Shown here piece by piece: positions 5,215 to 10,556 of a stretch of 10,556 bases of DNA. The DNA comes from Hyphomicrobiales bacterium (GTDB lineage: Bacteria > Pseudomonadota > Alphaproteobacteria > Rhizobiales > Beijerinckiaceae). Numbering within the stretch: position 1 is the stretch's first letter; every line of letters starts with the position of its first letter. The translations under genes were made by a program, and so were the position numbers. Location of the stretch: the NCBI GenBank assembly GCA_028290595.1, contig JAQGJO010000217.1, forward strand, positions 1 to 10,556, given 5' to 3'. The notes below the pieces were generated by a model that was not told the DNA's origin, made no database searches, and saw only the letters and a program-made list of their open reading frames with translations.

Positions 5215-8037
5215 ATGGACGATTTCTTTGTCGCGCTGGGCCTTGCGGCGCTGCTTCTTATGGTTCTCTCGCCGATTGCGTTTTTTCAGATGTTCGGCGC
5301 GAAGCGGCGGCTGAGAGAGGTCGAAGAGGTCGTCCAGCGGCTGAATCTGCGCCTCGTCGCCCTGGAAAGGGCGCCCGCTGCCGTTTCTCCACAGCCCGCT
5401 GCGCAAACGCCGCCTGAAACTGTGGAAAAGCCGGCGGAAACGCCGCCCGCGGCGGCAGAGCCCCAGCCTGCGGCAGTTCCTTTGGCGGATGCTCGGCCGG
5501 ACGCCGTGTCAGGACTCTCGCCTAGCCCCTCATCCAGCCCTTTGCCCGGCGCAGTGCCCGAAGCCGCGCCTGCCGGAGTGCCCGAATCAATCGCTGCCGG
5601 GGCTCCGCCGTCTCCGCCAAAGCGCCGGCGCAGCCTGGAAGAATCATTTGGCACGCGCTGGACGGTCTGGGTCGGTGGCTTGGCCCTGGCGCTCGGCGCG
5701 CTGCTGCTGGTGCGCTATTCGATCGAGGCCGGCTATTTCGGCCCGGCTGCCCGGGTTATTTTAGGTCTTCTACTGGCCGCCGCGCTGGTGGCGGGCGGAG
5801 AATATCTGCGGCGAAAGGAGACGGCCGACAAACCGGCGGAGGCCAGCGGCGTGTTCGCGGTCGCCAGCATCCCCGCCATGCTGACCGCCGCCGGCACCGT
5901 CGCCGCCTTCGGCGCGATCTATGCCGCCCATGCCGTCTATGGTTTCATCGGCGCGGGCCCAGCCTTCATCGCGCTCGGTGCGACGGGCATCGCCTGTATG
6001 TTTGCTTCGGCCCTGCACGGGCCGGCTCTGGCGGGCGTCGGGCTTGTCGCCTCCTTTCTCACGCCGATGCTGGTCGACAGTGACCACCCCAGTCCCTGGC
6101 CGGTGGTGCTCTACCTCGCCGTCCTGACGGCTGCGGCCTATGGGCTTGCACGCCTGCGCATCTGGCTGTGGCTGGCGATTGCCACCGCCGCCGGCGCCGC
6201 GCTGTGGAGCCTGCTGCTGCTTTACGGAATTCTCGGCGAGGATGCCGCGCATTTCTTCCCCGCGACGATGCTGCATCTCATCGTGCAGGCGGCGCTGGCC
6301 GGATATTTTCTCGGCATCCAACCGCTGCGCGGCATGCCGGAAGAAGATGCCCTGCCGGAACCGTTCTCGACGCTCGGCCCGTCGATCTTCGGCATCCTGG
6401 CGATCTTCGCGTTGAATTCCGGCTTGTTCACCGGACAGTTCGGTACCGGCTGGGTTGCATTCGCCGCGGTGATGACCGGATTGCTCGCAATCATCGGATT
6501 TCTGATCGCTCCGGCAGCGGTCGTGCTGGGTGTCGCCGGCTTCCTGGTGGTGGCGGTGGCGCGCATGTGGCCAGGCGTCATCACCCCGGACGCACGCGCA
6601 CAATTGCCCGATTTCGCATCCGACTATTTCCTCGGTCCGTTGGATCCGGGCCTTTTCACCGGCTTTCTGATCGTCGCTTCGCTGGCGATCTTTGGCCTCG
6701 GTGCGTGGCGGCTGCTACTCGCGCGGGCGCTGCCCAACGTCACGCAATTCATTTATGGCGGAGCCGCCGCGCTGACGCCGCTGGCGGTTCTCATTCTGGC
6801 CTGGCTGCGCGTGACGCAGGCGACGACCAGCTTTTCTTTCGCCGCCGCAGCGGCGGCGCTGGCGGTCGTCTTCGTTGCCGCGGCAGCGAAGTTCCGCAAT
6901 CTCGATGGCGATGACGCGCCACCGTCGTTGAAGTTCGCCACCGGCGTCTTCGCGTCGGCAGCCATTGCCGCTCTGGCGCTCGGCTTTACCTTCGCGCTCG
7001 ATGGCGGCGTGCTGACAGTCGCCCTGGCGCTGGCGGCGCTGGGCGCGGCCTATGTCGCCATCACCCTCGACATTCCGGCGCTGCGCTGGTGCGTGGCGGG
7101 CTTAGGCCTCGTCGTCGCCGCCCGCCTCGCCTGGGAGCCGAGAGTCATCGCCAATCCCGGCACCACGCCGATCTTCAACTGGCTGCTCTACGGCTATGGC
7201 GTGCCGGCGCTTGCCTTCGGCTATGCGGCGCGGATGATGCGCCGCAACGGCGGCGAAGACACGCCGGTGCGCATCGCCCAGTCGTTGACGATCCTGTTCT
7301 CGGCCTTTCTCGTGTTTTTCCAGATCAGGCATTTCATCAACAATGGTGACGCCTTCACGCCAACATCGACAACGATCGAACAAGGCCTCCTCGCGGTCGC
7401 GAGTTTTGCCTTCGCCATCGTACTGACGAAGCTCGACGCTTCGCGCAGCAACAGCGTATTTCGTTTTGCTTCGCTTGGCTTCGGACTGCTGTCCTTCGCC
7501 TATACGGTTATCGGCCTGTGCTTTGCCGGCAATCCGTATTTTTCCTACCGGGGGGTCGAGGGCGGGCCGATCATCAACGCGCTTCTCATCGCCTATCTTC
7601 TGCCGGCCGTGCTCGCATTCATTCTGTCGATCGTCGCCAATGGCGTGCGGCCGGCGTGGTATGTGACGATCGCACGCGTGCTGACCATCCTGCTTGTCTT
7701 CCTCTATCTGACCCTGGAGACACGCCGTCTGTTCCAGGGACCGCGCATTGGTCTGTTGCGAGATACCAGCGGGGCGGAGTTCTATTCTTATTCAGCCGTC
7801 TGGCTGGCGTTCGGCGTCGCCCTGCTGGCCTGGGGGCTGTGGCGGCATTCGCGCGAGGCGCGCCTTGCCTCGGCGATCTTCGTCGCCGTCAGCGTCCTGA
7901 AAGTGTTCCTCTTCGATCTTTCCGGGCTCGAAGGCATTCTGCGGGCGCTGAGTTTCATTGGCCTGGGCGCGGTCCTCATCGGCATCGGGCTGGTCTATCA
8001 GAAGCTTGTATTCGCGCGCCCCGCCCCCGCGCCATAG
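5215..8037 (+). CDS. DUF2339 family polytopic membrane protein
   Basis: A 940-residue protein of unknown function. Residues 5-27 form an N-terminal hydrophobic anchor. Residues 29-53 (RRLREVEEVVQRLNLRLVALER) look like a short coiled coil. Residues 54-137 are a Pro/Ala-rich linker ending in the basic KRRRS. The family signature SFGTRWTVWVGGLALALGAL follows at 144-163 with LVRYSIEAGYFGPAARV, and the rest is almost continuously hydrophobic, with more than twenty probable membrane helices. The length is usual for DUF2339. No enzyme or transporter motif is recognisable; the family plan suggests an envelope role, but this is not established. The ATG at 5215 is supported by GGAG at 5201-5204, 10 bp upstream. 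The frame is intact over 2.8 kb. The TAG stop merges with a strong hairpin. Confidence 0.93.
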   Translation: MDDFFVALGLAALLLMVLSPIAFFQMFGAKRRLREVEEVVQRLNLRLVALERAPAAVSPQPAAQTPPETVEKPAETPPAAAEPQPAAVPLADARPDAVSGLSPSPSSSPLPGAVPEAAPAGVPESIAAGAPPSPPKRRRSLEESFGTRWTVWVGGLALALGALLLVRYSIEAGYFGPAARVILGLLLAAALVAGGEYLRRKETADKPAEASGVFAVASIPAMLTAAGTVAAFGAIYAAHAVYGFIGAGPAFIALGATGIACMFASALHGPALAGVGLVASFLTPMLVDSDHPSPWPVVLYLAVLTAAAYGLARLRIWLWLAIATAAGAALWSLLLLYGILGEDAAHFFPATMLHLIVQAALAGYFLGIQPLRGMPEEDALPEPFSTLGPSIFGILAIFALNSGLFTGQFGTGWVAFAAVMTGLLAIIGFLIAPAAVVLGVAGFLVVAVARMWPGVITPDARAQLPDFASDYFLGPLDPGLFTGFLIVASLAIFGLGAWRLLLARALPNVTQFIYGGAAALTPLAVLILAWLRVTQATTSFSFAAAAAALAVVFVAAAAKFRNLDGDDAPPSLKFATGVFASAAIAALALGFTFALDGGVLTVALALAALGAAYVAITLDIPALRWCVAGLGLVVAARLAWEPRVIANPGTTPIFNWLLYGYGVPALAFGYAARMMRRNGGEDTPVRIAQSLTILFSAFLVFFQIRHFINNGDAFTPTSTTIEQGLLAVASFAFAIVLTKLDASRSNSVFRFASLGFGLLSFAYTVIGLCFAGNPYFSYRGVEGGPIINALLIAYLLPAVLAFILSIVANGVRPAWYVTIARVLTILLVFLYLTLETRRLFQGPRIGLLRDTSGAEFYSYSAVWLAFGVALLAWGLWRHSREARLASAIFVAVSVLKVFLFDLSGLEGILRALSFIGLGAVLIGIGLVYQKLVFARPAPAP

Positions 8038-8081
8038 CGTTTTCCGGTCCACTTGGATCGGAAAGACGCGTCTGGTTTTTT
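8037..8081 (+). terminator. Strong hairpin at the DUF2339 stop codon, probable terminator
   Basis: The arms GCGTTTTCCG (8037-8046) and CGGAAAGACGC (8059-8069) pair with one bulged base (G8065), and the stem continues through GTCC/GGAT (one G-U pair) to the tetraloop ACTT (8051-8054). Six T follow at 8076-8081. The first base of the stem is the last base of the DUF2339 stop. The core GTCCACTT recurs in the adjacent palindrome (8113-8120), so this hairpin is probably also a module of the repeat family. Confidence 0.6.
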
Positions 8082-8085
8082 GAAA

Positions 8086-8137
8086 GAGAGCATTTTCTTC
8101 ACGCGAACCGGCGTCCACTTCGCTCGAAAATGCTCTC
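8086..8137 (-). repeat. Hyphomicrobiales-type palindromic intergenic repeat, copy 2
   Basis: The perfect 12-bp arms GAGAGCATTTTC (8086-8097) and GAAAATGCTCTC (8126-8137) enclose inner arms GCGAA (8103-8107) and TTCGC (8119-8123). Read on the minus strand it matches copy 1 (1034-1080) with 3 mismatches in 46 bases: one A/G next to the left arm, TA/CG in the loop. Together with the hairpin at 8037-8069 it forms a two-palindrome mosaic of about 100 bp between the DUF2339 gene and xseB. Confidence 0.85.
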
Positions 8138-8224
8138 GCCTGAGGAAAACCCGCCGGCCGACAAGCCAGCCTGAGGGCGGATGTGCTAAGCTGAGACAGG
8201 TTGAATTTTTGAGAGGCGTATATC

Positions 8225-8467
8225 TTGGCCAGCACACCCGATCTTGCAAAACTGCCCTTCGAGGAAGCCCTGAAGGAATTGGAGACCATCGTCACCCAGC
8301 TTGAGGGCGGACAGGTGGCGCTCGACAAATCGATCGAACTCTACGAGCGCGGCGAAAAGCTGAAGGTCCATTGCGAGACCCTGCTGAAAAGCGCGGAAGC
8401 CCGCATCGAAAAGATTTCGCTTGCCGCCGACGGCAAGCCGAAAGGCACCGAACCACTGGATGAATGA
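8225..8467 (+). CDS. xseB: Exodeoxyribonuclease VII small subunit
   Basis: An 80-residue helical protein, the usual length for XseB. Several small subunits assemble with the large subunit XseA to form exonuclease VII, which degrades single-stranded DNA from both ends into oligonucleotides during repair. The family core is clear: [20 protein letters not shown] (residues 11-30), [19 protein letters not shown] and [12 protein letters not shown]. The start is TTG at 8225; GAGAGG (8211-8216) lies 8 bp upstream, and there is no in-frame ATG or GTG that keeps the conserved N-terminus. xseA is not in the window. The final residues ([12 protein letters not shown]) are a variable tail. The 187 bp upstream are occupied by the hairpin and palindrome, so xseB probably has its own promoter close to its start. 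Confidence 0.93.
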   Translation: MASTPDLAKLPFEEALKELETIVTQLEGGQVALDKSIELYERGEKLKVHCETLLKSAEARIEKISLAADGKPKGTEPLDE

Positions 8468-8500
8468 CAGCGAGCGGTTCGAACGCGCTGTAACCTATTT
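8468..8500 (+). terminator. Possible weak terminator after xseB
   Basis: Directly after the xseB stop, CAGCG (8468-8472) pairs with CGCTG (8486-8490); with a two-base bulge the stem continues by CG/CG around the loop GTTCGAA. It is followed by TAACCTATTT, a poor T-tract. Incomplete termination would be expected. Confidence 0.3.
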
Positions 8501-8538
8501 GCCGATTTGAACAAAATGCCCCGACGTGCGTTGTAAAG

Positions 8539-8564
8539 ATCTGGACCGGAGGTTCCGGCCAGAT
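8539..8564 (+). promoter_or_regulatory. Strong hairpin in the leader of the ABC transporter gene
   Basis: The arms ATCTGG (8539-8544) and CCAGAT (8559-8564), stacked on CCGGA (8546-8550) and TCCGG (8554-8558) with one bulged A (8545) and a 3-nt loop, give 11 base pairs. The candidate Shine-Dalgarno AGGA (8567-8570) and the ATG (8575) lie immediately 3' of the stem, and no T-run follows. The structure could restrict ribosome access or be an attenuator or a binding site; the role is inferred from position only. Confidence 0.45.
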
Positions 8565-8574
8565 ACAGGACTCG

Positions 8575-10556
8575 ATGGCGCGTATGTCTGGGAACGATAC
8601 TTCTGCGGGGCTAACGAGGCGGCCGCCCAATCTGCTCTTCAGATTTATACGTCTGGCACTTCGCTTCTGGTCGGGGAAGACAAAGCGCATCGGCAGCATT
8701 CTCGCCGCCGGCTTTCTCGGCGCGCTGATCGCCAATGTATTGATGGCCGTCGCCGTCAACCGCTGGAGCAAGTACTTCTTCGACGCCGTCCAGGACAAGA
8801 ATATCGCGGCGATCCAATGGAGCATCGCGCTCGTCATCGGCCTGGCGGTTGCGAGCGCTTTCGCGTCGATCGGCCTGACGCAGGCGCGCATGCGCCTGCA
8901 ATTGCGCTGGCGGGAATGGGTGACCGACACCCTCATCAGCAAATGGCTCGGTGAGCGGCGCTTCTATCAACTCAATATTCTCAAGTCGGTCGATAACCCG
9001 GAAGCGCGCATCGCGGAAGATGGCCGCCTGTCCATCGAACTGCTGGTCGATCTTGCCGGCGGCATCCTCAATACGTTCATGGTGTCGCTGGCGTTCATCG
9101 TCGTGCTCTGGCAGGTAGGCGGCTCCTACACCGTCGCCGGTTTCACGATCCCTGGCTATCTGGTGTTTGCCGTCGTCATCTACACCGGGCTGACCTCTTT
9201 CATCATGTATCGCCTGGGCCGGCCGCTGGTCGAGCGGGTGGAAGCCAAGGCTGCGGGCGAAGGCGACTTTCGCTATGCGCTGACGCGAACGCGCGAGAAC
9301 GCCGAAACGATCGCGCTGATCGGCGGCGAAGAGGACGAGCATTTGATGCTGAAGACCTCTTTCAGCGAACTCGCGATGCGATGGATCGCCGTCATCGGCC
9401 AGCAGACGAAGATGATCTTTCTGTCGAACGGCAACAATGTGCTTGCCCCTGCCGTGCCGCTCCTGCTCGGCGCGCCAAAGTATCTTGCCGGCGAGATGAC
9501 CTTGGGCGATCTCATGCAGGCGACGGCGGCGTTTTCGCAGGTGCAGACCGCGTTGAACTGGCTCGCCGACAATGCGCTCAATCTGGCGAACTGGTCAGCC
9601 TCCGCCCGTCGCGTGGCGGCGCTCGACAAAGCCTATGATGACCTCGACCGCATGACCGACAAACGGCTGGGCAAAGCCATCGTGATCGACGAGAGCGACG
9701 ACGGAGCCATCCATCTGATCTCCGTATCGGTCTCGGACACCGAAGGCACGATCATGCTCAGCGATGCCGATGCGCTGATCCAGAAGGGGGAGAAAGTACT
9801 CGTCAAAGGCGAATCCGGTAGCGGCAAGAGCACGCTGATCCGCGCCGTCGCGGGATTGTGGCCGTGGGGGAGCGGGCGCATATTGCTGCCGCAGGGCGCC
9901 AGCTTTTCCTTCATGCCGCAACGCCCCTACATTCCGCTGGGGACATTGCGGGGCGCCTTGGCATATCCCGATGATGGCCACGTCATCGAAGACAAGGCCA
10001 TTGCCGAGGTCCTCGAGGAGTGCGGGCTTGAACATCTGCTGCCAAAAATCGACGAGGAGGACAATTGGTCGTCGATCCTCTCGGGCGGCGAGCAGCAGCG
10101 GCTGGCCTTTGCGCGCATCTTCCTCAAACATCCAGACATCGTGATCATGGACGAGGCGACGTCCGCGCTGGATGAATTGAGCCAGAAGCGCATGATGGAA
10201 TTGATGGGCCAGTGGCTTCCCGACGCCATGGTCATCCACGTCGCCCACCGTCCCGGCCTCGACAAATATCCTACCAGGGAAATCCTCCTGGTGCGGGAGA
10301 AGGGCGAGCCAGCAACCGTGCAGGACAGCCAGCCGACAAAGGTCAGGATTGCGGAGCAATTATTGCAGCGGCTGATGTTGGGCCGCAAAGGTAAGTCCAA
10401 GGAAGAAGTCGTCGCAGAAATCGTCGACGCGGTCGTGCCTGCTGCCGAAACAAGCGATGGCGTCAAAATAGAGACGAAGATCGATCTAGACACAATCAAG
10501 GACGCAGAGCGAAAAGATGCTGCGAAGCCAGAGTCCAAACCGGACGTGGCCAACGA
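8575..10556 (+). CDS. ABC transporter, fused permease and ATPase (YddA/BacA-related), 3' end missing
   Basis: At least 660 residues, running off the window without a stop. The membrane part (about 37-330) belongs to the ABC_membrane_2/SbmA-BacA-like class: NRWSKYFFDAVQDKN (62-76), a WREWVTDTLISKWLGERRFY stretch and NPEARIAEDGR (141-151). The ATPase domain has Walker A GESGSGKST (412-420), Q-loop Q449, signature LSGGEQQR (502-509), Walker B with D526/E527, and H-loop H558, so it should be active. Relatives in this class export or import peptides, very-long-chain lipids or cobalamin; rhizobial BclA and mycobacterial Rv1819c share this layout, but the substrate here is unknown. An unusual Lys/Glu/Asp-rich tail begins at about 603 and continues past the window. 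Start: ATG 8575 (AGGA only 4 bp upstream) or ATG 8584; no other start exists back to the in-frame TAA at 8491. It lies 107 bp after xseB. Confidence 0.93.
   Translation, partial: MARMSGNDTSAGLTRRPPNLLFRFIRLALRFWSGKTKRIGSILAAGFLGALIANVLMAVAVNRWSKYFFDAVQDKNIAAIQWSIALVIGLAVASAFASIGLTQARMRLQLRWREWVTDTLISKWLGERRFYQLNILKSVDNPEARIAEDGRLSIELLVDLAGGILNTFMVSLAFIVVLWQVGGSYTVAGFTIPGYLVFAVVIYTGLTSFIMYRLGRPLVERVEAKAAGEGDFRYALTRTRENAETIALIGGEEDEHLMLKTSFSELAMRWIAVIGQQTKMIFLSNGNNVLAPAVPLLLGAPKYLAGEMTLGDLMQATAAFSQVQTALNWLADNALNLANWSASARRVAALDKAYDDLDRMTDKRLGKAIVIDESDDGAIHLISVSVSDTEGTIMLSDADALIQKGEKVLVKGESGSGKSTLIRAVAGLWPWGSGRILLPQGASFSFMPQRPYIPLGTLRGALAYPDDGHVIEDKAIAEVLEECGLEHLLPKIDEEDNWSSILSGGEQQRLAFARIFLKHPDIVIMDEATSALDELSQKRMMELMGQWLPDAMVIHVAHRPGLDKYPTREILLVREKGEPATVQDSQPTKVRIAEQLLQRLMLGRKGKSKEEVVAEIVDAVVPAAETSDGVKIETKIDLDTIKDAERKDAAKPESKPDVAN

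Noticed and set aside
5031..5216. N-terminal extension of the J-protein (62 codons)
   Set aside because: The frame is open, but the J domain starts exactly at the ATG at 5030; the extension has no J-protein similarity and overlaps the start of the DUF2339 gene.
5770..6603. 277-codon minus strand frame inside the DUF2339 gene
   Set aside because: His/Arg/Gln/Asp-rich antisense shadow of hydrophobic codons; no domain.
8526..8954. 142-codon + strand frame before and inside the ABC transporter gene
   Set aside because: Out of frame with the transporter, which has clear membrane and ATPase motifs; the product is Arg-rich noise.
8611..9342. 243-codon minus strand frame
   Set aside because: Antisense to the permease domain, with no recognisable domain.
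1..10556. CRISPR array, tRNA/rRNA, insertion sequence, prophage or toxin-antitoxin module
   Set aside because: No regularly spaced repeats, no recognisable tRNA cloverleaf, no transposase or integrase motifs and no small two-gene toxin module were seen on either strand. The sigma/anti-sigma pair was considered as a toxin-antitoxin pair and rejected because of its region 2/4 and membrane anti-sigma features.

Overview
The window is high-GC, gene-dense DNA from an alphaproteobacterium, most likely of the order Hyphomicrobiales (Rhizobiales). The evidence is a rhizobial-type FabI next to a histidine phosphatase, a zinc-finger-less CbpA-type DnaJ, weak Shine-Dalgarno sites with some GTG/TTG starts, and two copies of an intergenic palindrome with an AAGTGGA core of the kind scattered through Hyphomicrobiales genomes. 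Genus and species cannot be told from this sequence alone.

Layout. 1-183 is the tail of an unrecognised + strand gene. 258-1034 (+) is a membrane-anchored DUF1499 protein whose TAG stop runs directly into palindrome copy 1. Convergent to it is a minus-strand pair: fabI (enoyl-ACP reductase, 1734-2570), then a histidine phosphatase (1096-1692) 41 bp downstream. Positions 2571-3073 form a roughly 500-bp stretch with no credible gene but two perfect short tandem duplications. 3074-4094 (+) is a divergent ECF-like sigma factor followed 7 bp later by its presumed membrane-bound anti-sigma partner. The anti-sigma stop overlaps the stop of a convergent CbpA-type J-protein gene (4089-5030, minus). 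A 184-bp divergent promoter region separates that gene from a very large polytopic DUF2339 protein (5215-8037, +). This ends in a strong hairpin plus palindrome copy 2 (8037-8137), followed by xseB (8225-8467, TTG start). The last gene is an ABC transporter with fused permease and ATPase (8575 to beyond the window end), preceded by a strong leader hairpin.

How the genes work together. The clear functional units are fabI with the phosphatase (probably cotranscribed; fatty-acid elongation and an unassigned phosphohydrolase) and the sigma/anti-sigma pair (a probable envelope-signal switch). DnaJ, XseB and the ABC exporter are housekeeping or envelope functions without an obvious common pathway. 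DUF1499 and DUF2339 are of unknown function. No phage, insertion sequence, CRISPR, toxin-antitoxin or defence island is visible. The points most worth a second look are the sigma/anti-sigma pair with degenerate motifs, the palindromic elements fused to stop codons, and the hairpin in front of the ABC transporter. I found nothing that I would call a new biological system.
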